Shown here: piece by piece, positions 52,593 to 60,498 of the stretch
Position numbering within the stretch: the stretch's first letter is position 1
Layout: the number at the start of each line of letters is the position of its first letter
DNA from: an uncultured Prochlorococcus sp.
Lineage (GTDB): Bacteria; Cyanobacteriota; Cyanobacteriia; PCC-6307; Cyanobiaceae
DNA length: 64,000 bases
Reading direction: 5' to 3'
Assembly: GCA_902525585.1 (NCBI GenBank)
Contig: CABZHQ010000001.1
Span: 28,976-92,975, forward strand
Notes under the pieces: model-generated
Told to the model about the DNA's origin: nothing
What the model saw: the letters and a program-made list of their open reading frames with translations, nothing else
Databases searched by the model: none
Translations under genes and position numbers: made by a program

Positions 52593-52613
52593 GAGCTCCC
52601 CCTACAGCTCCCC
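52593..52613. repeat. Arm-type repeat pair, AGCTCCCC class, left of c2
   Basis: AGCTCCCCCTACAGCTCCCC (12-bp period). Confidence 0.65.
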
Positions 52614-52686
52614 ATTCTCAATTTGAGACAGTAAACAATAAAAAAGCGAGTTGGGAGACTCGATATTATGACTTGGTTTTTAAGAG

Positions 52687-52732
52687 TCGGGATGACAGGA
52701 TTCGAACCTGCGACCTATTGCTCCCAAAGCAC
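52687..52732 (-). repeat. tRNA-Pro(TGG) 3'-half remnant c2 (3 mismatches)
   Basis: TCGGGATGACAGGATTCGAACCTGCGACCTATTGCTCCCAAAGCAC. Confidence 0.93.
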
Positions 52733-52841
52733 CCGCCCTCCAATTTGAGACACTTACCTAAATAAACAAGTGGTGCAATGGCAAGATAAATGGGATATCA
52801 GAGGATTGGTGAGTCTCAAAAACAGGTCAAAGGTATACGAA

Positions 52842-52882
52842 ATATCCATAAATATACAAATCCTCGCCCGTTTGTCGCCCGC
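52842..52882. repeat. Arm-type repeat pair, TCGCCCG/CCTCGC class, right of c2
   Basis: ATCCATAAATATACAAATCCTCGCCCGTTTGTCGCCCGC; matches the left-of-c3 sequence. Confidence 0.75.
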
Positions 52883-53269
52883 TTACTACCTAGTACTTTA
52901 TGAACCAATTTTTTATTAAATAATGCAATAAGGATTACTGAAGGATTTACTACAAAATAATCTATTGCGATTAAATTTTTTTACTGATTTTGAATAGATA
53001 TTAGCTGTAAGGATCGCTCCAAAATTTACTAAAACTACAATCAAGAGAAGTAACTCCATAACGAGGTTGGTCATAAGATTTACCTCCTTAAACTTATATG
53101 GAAACTCTATAACGACTTTGTAAGTATTGAATAGAGTTTAAATTCTTATTTTTGGGAGTCTAAATCTTTCTTAGTTAGTTGTTTTTTTTCCCTTAGCGAT
53201 CATTACTACTGGTACTAAGAGATAAGTAAAGAAAGAGATTAAGAAAATGTCTATGTTCATGGCTTTTTA

Positions 53270-53497
53270 CTATAAATTTTTTAAATCTTGTTCTATTTTT
53301 TCAAGTTTTTTGTATAGTTCTGTTTTCTCCTTCAATAGAGCTTTTTTCTTTAACTGAAGTTCTTTGTTAAATGGAGAATTGAAGTACTTTTTGTAAGCTA
53401 GAAAAAATACAGCTAGTGCTACAACAATCCCGATCGCGCCAATTATGAGTATGGGCGAAGATGGAAAATCGTAGAATGGTATAGAGAGTAAAAGCAT
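53270..53497 (-). CDS. Small TM plus coiled-coil protein
   Basis: One TM then KKKALLKEKTELYKKLEKIEQDLKNL; abuts hli. Confidence 0.5.
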   Translation of the reverse strand: MLLLSIPFYDFPSSPILIIGAIGIVVALAVFFLAYKKYFNSPFNKELQLKKKALLKEKTELYKKLEKIEQDLKNL

Positions 53498-53758
53498 TTA
53501 AACGAAACCAGGAATTATTTGGCCTGTTGTTAAGTAAGCTCCAATAGCAGCAATTAATCCAAGCATTGCGAATCTGCCATTAAGCGTTTCTGCTACAACC
53601 TTTTCTTTTTCGATTGTTTTTACTTTAGGGTTTGAATTTGTCATTGGATTTGAAGTTAGATAGTTTAAATTTTCGTCTTGAAATTGCTTTGTTAAATAAG
53701 CAACGAGGATAGCTGTTAAGGATACGATTACAGCTAAAAAGCCTGAAAGAGAAGACAT
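53498..53758 (-). CDS. hli: HLIP with extra N-terminal TM (start MSSLSGF)
   Basis: Near-identical in layout and length to 14380-14640. Confidence 0.9.
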   Translation of the reverse strand: MSSLSGFLAVIVSLTAILVAYLTKQFQDENLNYLTSNPMTNSNPKVKTIEKEKVVAETLNGRFAMLGLIAAIGAYLTTGQIIPGFV

Positions 53759-53967
53759 TAAAAAATACCTGGAATTATCTGACCTGTAGTTACATAAGCT
53801 CCCAAAAGTGCAACTAAACCAATCATTGCCCAACGTCCATTAACTTTTTCTGCGTTTTGAGGATATCCATCATAAGAAACAGATTGATCAACATAAGGAC
53901 GAGGCTCAGTTGGAAAAATATTTTGCCTTCCGCCTGATTCCGTAGTTATGTATGAAGAATTAGTCAT
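53758..53967 (-). CDS. hli: High-light-inducible protein
   Basis: NAEKVNGRWAMIGLVALLGAYVTTGQIIPGIF; paralog of 14640-14846. Confidence 0.9.
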   Translation of the reverse strand: MTNSSYITTESGGRQNIFPTEPRPYVDQSVSYDGYPQNAEKVNGRWAMIGLVALLGAYVTTGQIIPGIF

Positions 53968-54185
53968 TAGTTTAAGAATTTAATTTGTTAACAAACGTAA
54001 CATTCTTATTAACTAATGTAAAGAAAAAGGTTAAAAATATGTGTAATTCGGTACTTTTAAAGCAACATTGATACAGATCCGTAACAGTTATTAATTTATT
54101 TTTAAAGTTAAAGCTAATAATTAAAAGATCATGGAGATATGAAAAAACTTCCCCGGATTTGTTTTTGATTGATCAAAATTAAATA

Positions 54186-54335
54186 ATGACTGATCCTATT
54201 CTCTACTTATCGATGATCCTTGGGTTGGGAGGCGTTTATGTCTTGATTGCCTCTTTCAATGATGACGATGATGACAGCAATGATGATGGAGAAAAATATT
54301 TTTTTAATCTCGAGTATGCAGAGGCGGGAAAATAG
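54186..54335 (+). CDS. Small TM protein with acidic DDDDDSNDD stretch, 49 aa
   Basis: MTDPILYLSMILGLGGVYVLIASFNDDDDDSNDDGEKYFFNLEYAEAGK; not in the ORF track. Confidence 0.5.
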   Translation: MTDPILYLSMILGLGGVYVLIASFNDDDDDSNDDGEKYFFNLEYAEAGK

Positions 54336-54461
54336 TTTAATAAGTCCAGCTTATAGTGGGTATGAGAGTAAGTAATTATACTCACACTTGCAATTTTCAA
54401 TTATTAGATTTGTTTAAAGATTGCATTAAGAAGCGTCTTAGCTAAACAACCAACCAAACAA

Positions 54462-54596
54462 ATGAACGAAACAAAAACAGTTGAGAAGGAAAAAATCGTA
54501 GCTGAGAAGCTTAACGGTAGGTTTGCAATGATCGGCTTTATTGCCCTTATTGGTGCATATCTAACAACAGGACAAATTATTCCAGGGTTTGTATAA
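54462..54596 (+). CDS. hli: High-light-inducible protein, 44 aa
   Basis: MNETKTVEKEKIVAEKLNGRFAMIGFIALIGAYLTTGQIIPGFV; the ORF track shows only a spurious antisense ORF. Confidence 0.9.
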   Translation: MNETKTVEKEKIVAEKLNGRFAMIGFIALIGAYLTTGQIIPGFV

Positions 54597-54704
54597 ATGG
54601 ATTTTATATTTAAAAGACAAGGATATGTACCAATCAAGGTGGTTCCTTATATATTCTTTGTTGCAGTTGTTTTAAGCATCGCAACAACAACTACATTCGT
54701 ATAG
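54597..54704 (+). CDS. 35-aa single-TM protein directly adjoining hli
   Basis: MDFIFKRQGYVPIKVVPYIFFVAVVLSIATTTTFV; starts at the base after the hli stop. Confidence 0.55.
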   Translation: MDFIFKRQGYVPIKVVPYIFFVAVVLSIATTTTFV

Positions 54705-54728
54705 TTTTTAAAACTTGCATTGTCATGA

Positions 54729-54764
54729 AAGTCAGCTGGTAGGGAATACGAGCTGACTTTTTTA
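54729..54764 (+). terminator. Rho-independent terminator of the hli operon
   Basis: AAGTCAGCTggtagggaatacgAGCTGACTTTTTT. Confidence 0.85.
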
Positions 54765-54796
54765 ATTGGTATTGCCGGCGACACACCCTCCAAAGT

Positions 54797-54835
54797 TATC
54801 CAAAGATATACAAATCCTCGCACATTCCTCGCCTG
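54797..54835. repeat. Arm-type repeat pair, CCTCGC class, left of c3
   Basis: ATCCAAAGATATACAAATCCTCGCACATTCCTCGCCTGC. Confidence 0.75.
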
Positions 54836-54908
54836 CAGAGATTTTAAGATAAACGAGAAATAAATAAGCGAATGGGGGACTCGCTATTATGAATTGGTTT
54901 TTAAATTG

Positions 54909-54954
54909 TCGGGGCGACAGGATTCGAACCTGCGACCTAGTGCTCCCAAAGCAC
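54909..54954 (-). repeat. tRNA-Pro(TGG) 3'-half remnant c3 (perfect)
   Basis: TCGGGGCGACAGGATTCGAACCTGCGACCTAGTGCTCCCAAAGCAC. Confidence 0.95.
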
Positions 54955-55042
54955 TTAACAACCCTAGTTGGGCACTATGTCTACAGACCATGACTAAATA
55001 GTTGCAGGTTTTTACAGGATTTGACATCACAAACTAGGGTAT

Positions 55043-55064
55043 ATTTGTTGGCGATTTGTTGGCG
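55043..55064. repeat. Arm-type repeat pair, ATTTGTTGGCN class, right of c3
   Basis: ATTTGTTGGCG ATTTGTTGGCG (11-bp period). Confidence 0.8.
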
Positions 55065-55077
55065 ATAAATATTACTT

Positions 55078-56418
55078 CTAGGAAGTAAAAAATAAAATAA
55101 AAGGTGAAACAATAGCGAAAAATATAAAACTAAAACGATAAAATTTGTCAAAAGATAGTCCGAAATATTTCTTTGAAAACCTTTCTATCCTATTTCTAGA
55201 ATCAACTATTATGAGGGCATTTGCTAATTGAAGGATAGCTAGCAAGTAACTTAAGAAATAAAGTTTATCCATATAGGTGATATAGGATAATTGAGGAATT
55301 TCACTTTGATAGCCATTTTGCATAAAGATGAAAGTAAGCAAAACTGTTGGGGGAGTAGCAACTTTAATATCTTTGAATTTATTAGATAAATTTTCGGTAA
55401 GGATCAGGACTGATACTCCTGCGATTAAAGGCAATATATATCTGAAAAAACTTGATGAGCCTGACCTTACAAAATAAGATTCTAAAACTGCAACAGGATA
55501 GTAATCTATTTTTTTAGTTGCTTCAAAAAATTCTTTCGAAATAATATTATTATCTACATCCTGATCTTGCACATTATATCCAGGCTTCAATTCATTGTAT
55601 ATGCATCCATATTCTTTATAAACTTGATCTTTTTCGTAAAAATCATCTATATAACACTGTTTATCTTGATGAATAAAAGCTTCAAATCTAAATCTATCTT
55701 CCAAAACATTTCCTGAAGCATCAAGAAAAAAATGTATTTTAGTGGCCGGTAAAAGACTTGTTAGCTCAATCCTTAATTTTGAATTGTCAAATGGAAATCT
55801 TCTCAAATCTCTATCCAATCTAAATCTTCCAGAGAATTTGTACAAAGATGTTTTTGCATCAGATGAATTATCTAAAGTAACTTTCTCATATATTTGATCT
55901 TCCGAATCATAAAAATTTAAATATAAGGAAGAAAGTACATCTTTCTTAGATTTATCTAGCAACTCTTGATCAGGCATATGCTCATCAAGAGGAACAACCC
56001 CTTCATCAGTCCATGATGCTCTTATAAATCCACTTGCATAAATACTTGAAGTTTTTTCATCAAAGTCAAATAGATTGTTAATCTTTATAGTTATGTATGT
56101 ATCATCTGGGATTTGATATTCTGAAAAATTTTCCTCTCCCTTTTCAAATTGATCTTTAAATTCATTAAAGAATTTATTTCTATAGTTACTGACTTTTTGT
56201 TTTAGTAGCCCATCTTCATAAAAGTTTAGAGTTTCTATAGATCTGGAATATTCACTCTGGGTTATAGGTATTGTTGATTGTTGAACATATTCGTTAATAC
56301 TAAAAAAAGTGGTTAAACCAAAAATAAAAAATATAAATAGAGTTAGAGTAAGAGAAATACCAAAAATCTTTTTTTGTTGATTTAACTTTTTAAAAATATT
56401 CTTTTTAACTTTTTTCAT
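55078..56418 (-). CDS. Pentameric ligand-gated ion channel (Cys-loop receptor)-like protein with an extra N-terminal TM
   Basis: ASGFIRASWTDEGV, RRFPFDNSKLRIELTS, FRYILPLIAGVSVLI, PTVLLTFIFMQNGYQSEIPQLSYITYMDKLYFLSYLL, 4 C-terminal TMs. Confidence 0.65.
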   Translation of the reverse strand: MKKVKKNIFKKLNQQKKIFGISLTLTLFIFFIFGLTTFFSINEYVQQSTIPITQSEYSRSIETLNFYEDGLLKQKVSNYRNKFFNEFKDQFEKGEENFSEYQIPDDTYITIKINNLFDFDEKTSSIYASGFIRASWTDEGVVPLDEHMPDQELLDKSKKDVLSSLYLNFYDSEDQIYEKVTLDNSSDAKTSLYKFSGRFRLDRDLRRFPFDNSKLRIELTSLLPATKIHFFLDASGNVLEDRFRFEAFIHQDKQCYIDDFYEKDQVYKEYGCIYNELKPGYNVQDQDVDNNIISKEFFEATKKIDYYPVAVLESYFVRSGSSSFFRYILPLIAGVSVLILTENLSNKFKDIKVATPPTVLLTFIFMQNGYQSEIPQLSYITYMDKLYFLSYLLAILQLANALIIVDSRNRIERFSKKYFGLSFDKFYRFSFIFFAIVSPFILFFTS

Positions 56419-56424
56419 ATATGT

Positions 56425-57459
56425 TTATGTAGAGACATTAGATATCAAATTAATTGCATTAGATAGGATAATCTTTCTCTCTTTTTTTTCGTAGTTGATA
56501 TATTCATCTGAATAGGACAAAGCGTATTTTGAAAAAGAATTAAATATATCTCTGCTAACTGGAGAGGTTTTATGAAGCTTAAAAAGTCTCCAACTCCATT
56601 TATATCTTGCTAGGAGGTGATAAATAGGATTAGATAGTACCTTCAAAGTTTGTAATTGAGGTTTTTCTAACAAATTTTGATCATGAATTTCAAATATAAA
56701 AAAATTTAAATAATTTATATCTCTTATGACTGAGAAACCAATTAAAGTTATAAATAGAGCAATGGATAAAGCTCTAGTTATTGCATATGAAATATTTCCT
56801 AAATAATTAATAGCTGCAATACTATTTGAAGATTCGAAGGAAGAGAATACACTTGAAAGATTGTTGAAAAAATGTAATCCAATAGCGATTAAAACAAAAA
56901 AGAGAAAATTAAGTTTGATTTTGGTTGACTTTTTGTAGAACCATAATCCAACGCCAGACCAAGCAGTGAAAAGTGCATGCATATAACCACTTTCAATAAC
57001 TCTTCCAGTTAGCTGCATGTTCCAATAATAAGTAATGTCATTCTCATAGCCTAATGTTCCCCATAAATAAATAATATTTTCAATAAATTGAAAACCTGCT
57101 GCAACTAAACAGCTATAAACAACGAAATCTGTTAATGAATGAAATTCTTTCTTGAAAGTTTTAAAAACAAAAAACAATCCTATAAATTTATAAATTTCTT
57201 CTTTTATTGGAGCGTCAATAATTGTCCCAAAAACTTCATTTAAATTCGGGTCGAGATCTAAAGTATTAATAATATAGTTCCCTATCGAAAAAGGAAAAAT
57301 TAATATTGCTATGGCTGAAGCAATTCCCCAAGCAAATGCTGCGATAATTGGTTTTAGTGGCTCCCTTTCAATTGCATCAAGAAAACGTATGGAGTAAATA
57401 ATTGAAAGACTGCTTAAAGTTGCAAATATTGGACTTGCTAAAAATATAAATAATTCCAT
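56425..57459 (-). CDS. PrsW-like intramembrane metalloprotease
   Basis: APIKEEIYKF (EExxK), AGFQFIENIIYLWG, GYMHALFTAWSGVGLW (HxxxT), polytopic. Confidence 0.8.
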   Translation of the reverse strand: MELFIFLASPIFATLSSLSIIYSIRFLDAIEREPLKPIIAAFAWGIASAIAILIFPFSIGNYIINTLDLDPNLNEVFGTIIDAPIKEEIYKFIGLFFVFKTFKKEFHSLTDFVVYSCLVAAGFQFIENIIYLWGTLGYENDITYYWNMQLTGRVIESGYMHALFTAWSGVGLWFYKKSTKIKLNFLFFVLIAIGLHFFNNLSSVFSSFESSNSIAAINYLGNISYAITRALSIALFITLIGFSVIRDINYLNFFIFEIHDQNLLEKPQLQTLKVLSNPIYHLLARYKWSWRLFKLHKTSPVSRDIFNSFSKYALSYSDEYINYEKKERKIILSNAINLISNVST

Positions 57460-57557
57460 TAATTCAAAATATTTTCTAAATTAATAAACCTAAATATGGG
57501 TTTCTGCAATTGTTTGTTTGCTGGCCAATATTTATTTAAGGATTATTTTTAATGCTT

Positions 57558-57872
57558 CTACTCTGATACTTCTATTTTGAGTGCTTTGATTTTTAAATCT
57601 CCATAATTTTTTGCTTTAACAATTCCGGCTTTTGCCAAAAAAGGAGTTGCAATGAAGGCAAAAGGAGTAGCCTTTTCCTCAGGAGTAAACAAGCCAATTA
57701 TAAAAGCTCCGAAAAATACAAATAAAGCAGGAGTAATTGTTCTTCTTGAGGCAGCATAGTAAATCCATACAAAAGGGATAATATGAGCTACTGCATAACC
57801 CCAGCCTTTATCTTTTTGTCTGACTTCCCATGATTCCTCTTTACTTATTAAATTTGGTTTAGGAATTACCAT
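57558..57872 (-). CDS. Small two-TM hypothetical protein
   Basis: ORF track; cargo of the same cassette. Confidence 0.5.
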   Translation of the reverse strand: MVIPKPNLISKEESWEVRQKDKGWGYAVAHIIPFVWIYYAASRRTITPALFVFFGAFIIGLFTPEEKATPFAFIATPFLAKAGIVKAKNYGDLKIKALKIEVSE

Positions 57873-57914
57873 ACTAAAATTGAATAAATTTTTTGTAAGT
57901 TTAACTTAAACATA

Positions 57915-57952
57915 ATTTGTTGGCTATTTGTTGGCTGCTATGAGCCAACAAG
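57915..57952. repeat. Arm-type repeats, ATTTGTTGGCT class, left of c4 (two direct plus one inverted)
   Basis: ATTTGTTGGCT ATTTGTTGGCT gctatg AGCCAACA. Confidence 0.8.
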
Positions 57953-58011
57953 TAAAAGCAATAAAAAAGCGAGTCTGGGTAACTCGCTAGTATGACTTGG
58001 TTTTTAAATGG

Positions 58012-58057
58012 TCGGGGCGACAGGATTCGAACCTGCGACCTAGTGCTCCCAAAGCAC
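58012..58057 (-). repeat. tRNA-Pro(TGG) 3'-half remnant c4 (perfect)
   Basis: Identical to c3/c5 over 46 bp. Confidence 0.95.
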
Positions 58058-58183
58058 TTGTATGTAACTTTGAGAAAAATATAAGAATGTAGATTGTAAC
58101 TATACTTTTCTTTGTTGTTGGAACGTATTTGAGTCTCAAAATTATGCGTTGCGATCGCAAAAAATAGCATACGATTGTCGCCT

Positions 58184-58207
58184 AGCTCCCCCTTTAGCTC
58201 CCCCCTT
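58184..58207. repeat. Arm-type repeat pair, AGCTCCCCC class, right of c4
   Basis: AGCTCCCCCTTT AGCTCCCCCC. Confidence 0.75.
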
Positions 58208-58246
58208 TACAACCTAGTGCCTTCTTGTAGTTATCAAACTGAAAAT

Positions 58247-58280
58247 AATTGACAGTCGATATAAAATAAGGGGCAATTAG
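58247..58280 (+). promoter_or_regulatory. Recurrent promoter module
   Basis: AATTGACAGTCGATATAAAATAAGGGGCAATTAG. Confidence 0.6.
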
Positions 58281-58290
58281 CCTTTTTTTT

Positions 58291-58860
58291 ATGACTAAAA
58301 AGTGGAAACAATCTGAATTAAATAGAATCTACAGAGATAATCCAGAATTAAAGAAAGCCCCCTTAGTGGGTGTAGATGTAATAGTTGTTGAATTTTTAAA
58401 ATTACATGATGTAGAAGCAAGACCACCTAAAAATACAAGCAAGAGAGATGGAGCTATTGCTGGAGCTATTACTGGTGCATTTGGTGCTGATGTAGGAGGA
58501 GATGCTTTTTTAATACAAGGACAAAAAACACAAACCCAACAGCAAGAATGGACATCATGGAAACAATGGGCTTTAAGTCATAAAGATTTCCCAGAATATA
58601 AAGCCAAGTTTAATGGTGAAGCAGAAGCAAAAAATAAGGAAATTGATAAGACATTGGCTGACCCTGCTTTTATAGAAAAATGGGAGGCTTATTTTAAAGA
58701 AGCTCGTGATAAAGAATTTGTGAAAAAACAAAAAGCTATGAAAGGAAGAGCCTATGCGTTGATAGCATTATTCGTAATTATTGGAACGTTGATTGGTATT
58801 GGAAACTCACCAGAAGCCCAAAAGTTTTTAAATATCGAAGGTAGTGAATATAAAAAATAA
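58291..58860 (+). CDS. Hypothetical protein with Gly/Ala-rich hydrophobic segment and C-terminal TM
   Basis: GAIAGAITGAFGADVGGDAF; YALIALFVIIGTLIGIG near the C-terminus. Confidence 0.6.
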   Translation: MTKKWKQSELNRIYRDNPELKKAPLVGVDVIVVEFLKLHDVEARPPKNTSKRDGAIAGAITGAFGADVGGDAFLIQGQKTQTQQQEWTSWKQWALSHKDFPEYKAKFNGEAEAKNKEIDKTLADPAFIEKWEAYFKEARDKEFVKKQKAMKGRAYALIALFVIIGTLIGIGNSPEAQKFLNIEGSEYKK

Positions 58861-58866
58861 TAATTA

Positions 58867-59649
58867 ATGAAACGCTTACTACTCCCACTACTAGCTGCTC
58901 TTGCTTTACCTACTGCTGTTAATGCAAATATAGATCCTAAAGTTGCTGAAATATGCATGAAGGCTGTTGACTTTCAAGGTTGCGTAAAAGCAATGGGAGG
59001 TGAATCAAGTGAACCAGTTAGAACGACAGTTGTCTCTGACAAACAAAATGATCTGCTTTTAGAAATAAAAAAGCTACCTTCAAGAATACAAAATACTTCA
59101 CTTAAAGATTACTCATCAAGAACATTATCTTTTACAGATGCTTTAGCAGTGAGTACTCCTGAAGAGGTTGGAGAAACTCTTTATTCAAATGCAAAAAAGA
59201 TTTCATTAGCTTTAGACGTCTTATATGAAACTTGGAATAGAAATAATGATGTTGTCGTTTACAACGGTTATTGGCTACCAGAGAAAAATTTAAAAGCAAA
59301 AAATAATTTAGATAGAATATTCGGAGGGAATACAATAGAAATTAAATGTACAAAAAGATTCTTTGGCTTGTTAGGGGGTGGCAATAGAAGAATCGGAGAA
59401 AATATCTTAAACCCAGTAGCTAGGGTTGTTGCAAATGCAGCTAATCAGGTTAAAACAGCTAATGATCAGATCATTTTCCCCTCACAACAGGAACCCTCTT
59501 TTGTAACAAGTTCAGCTCCTTTCTTTTGTCCTGGCGATCCAAATGCACCAGTTGAAGAAAAAAAACCAAAAGAAGATGATAAACCAAGACAACCAGTAAA
59601 AATTAATTGTGATTCTCCTGTTTGGAAAAAGAAGCCTATCTGTAATTAA
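58867..59649 (+). CDS. Secreted hypothetical protein
   Basis: MKRLLLPLLAALALPTAVNA signal peptide; 6 bp after the previous gene. Confidence 0.6.
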   Translation: MKRLLLPLLAALALPTAVNANIDPKVAEICMKAVDFQGCVKAMGGESSEPVRTTVVSDKQNDLLLEIKKLPSRIQNTSLKDYSSRTLSFTDALAVSTPEEVGETLYSNAKKISLALDVLYETWNRNNDVVVYNGYWLPEKNLKAKNNLDRIFGGNTIEIKCTKRFFGLLGGGNRRIGENILNPVARVVANAANQVKTANDQIIFPSQQEPSFVTSSAPFFCPGDPNAPVEEKKPKEDDKPRQPVKINCDSPVWKKKPICN

Positions 59650-59670
59650 TGAAATGCTTACTACTTGCAC

Positions 59671-59763
59671 ATGAATAGATTAATAAAAGTAGCTATTGAA
59701 TTTCAAGAAGAAAGAATTAATGCTTTGGAAGGTAGAAGGATTATTGATGTAGAAGCTAATTAA
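59671..59763 (+). CDS. Tiny ORF (30 aa)
   Basis: MNRLIKVAIEFQEERINALEGRRIIDVEAN. Confidence 0.3.
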   Translation: MNRLIKVAIEFQEERINALEGRRIIDVEAN

Positions 59764-59795
59764 AACTACTCTATATATAAGGTATTAATCTTGAT

Positions 59796-60284
59796 ATGGG
59801 ATTACTTTCAAGAATTTTTGGTAAAGGCAAAGAAGATAAACAAGAACCACCAAAACAAACTTATCAACAATGGGAAAGGGAAAAGGTAGAAGAATATCAC
59901 GAGAATAATAAAACTTGGGGTGAGACTTGGAAGGAGATTGCTAGTAATGAGTTAAATGGAATGACATTAGTAAATGGAAAGAACACACATGAAGTATTAG
60001 ATGACCCTGCTGCTAAGAATGATTTATCAACAATGCTTGCTTGTTGTAGGGCAGAACTAGAAAGGGCAGATATAGGAGAAGCTCCCCCTGCTCCTTACTA
60101 TTTCAAAAGGGCTGCAATATTATTTGGGAAACAAAAAGAGTACGATAACGAAATTAAAATCTGTGAATTGTATTGTGATGCTTCAAAAAAATTTGGTGGA
60201 AATGGCAGAACTGATATACAGGAAAGAATACAGAAAGCATTATTAAAAAAAGATAGGGCAGCTAAGAAGGCACTAGAAAAGTAA
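59796..60284 (+). CDS. Hypothetical protein
   Basis: MGLLSRIFGKGKEDKQEPPKQTYQQWEREK...KEYDNEIKICELYCDASKKFG. Confidence 0.6.
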   Translation: MGLLSRIFGKGKEDKQEPPKQTYQQWEREKVEEYHENNKTWGETWKEIASNELNGMTLVNGKNTHEVLDDPAAKNDLSTMLACCRAELERADIGEAPPAPYYFKRAAILFGKQKEYDNEIKICELYCDASKKFGGNGRTDIQERIQKALLKKDRAAKKALEK

Positions 60285-60309
60285 TCCACGACCGCAACAA
60301 CTGTTTCCT

Positions 60310-60330
60310 AGCTCCCCCTCTAGCTCCCCT
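60310..60330. repeat. Arm-type repeat pair, AGCTCCCCC class, left of c5
   Basis: AGCTCCCCCTCT AGCTCCCC. Confidence 0.75.
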
Positions 60331-60380
60331 TTCGCAAAATGAGACAAGCTATATTATTTATAATCCGTTGGTATGACTGA

Positions 60381-60426
60381 TCGGGGCGACAGGATTCGAA
60401 CCTGCGACCTAGTGCTCCCAAAGCAC
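60381..60426 (-). repeat. tRNA-Pro(TGG) 3'-half remnant c5 (perfect), integrase-proximal att core
   Basis: TCGGGGCGACAGGATTCGAACCTGCGACCTAGTGCTCCCAAAGCAC. Confidence 0.95.
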
Positions 60427-60498
60427 TTCCCACCCCATTGCAAGCACTAGTGTTTTGAGCTATATCTGGATTCTTGCGTGATGTTGCGTATTTTGTCA

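Noticed and set aside
54404-54637. 77-aa minus-strand ORF in the track
   Set aside because: Antisense to the real hli gene at 54462-54596; no coding signature of its own.
57901-58170. 89-aa minus-strand ORF across remnant c4
   Set aside because: Consists of translated tRNA remnant and arm-repeat DNA (CFGSTRSQVRILSPRP is the usual spurious translation of tRNA sequence).
60381-60426. Possible intact tRNA-Pro gene
   Set aside because: Only the anticodon arm through the 3' end is present; the sequence to the right has no D-arm or acceptor 5' strand. The same holds for c1-c4.
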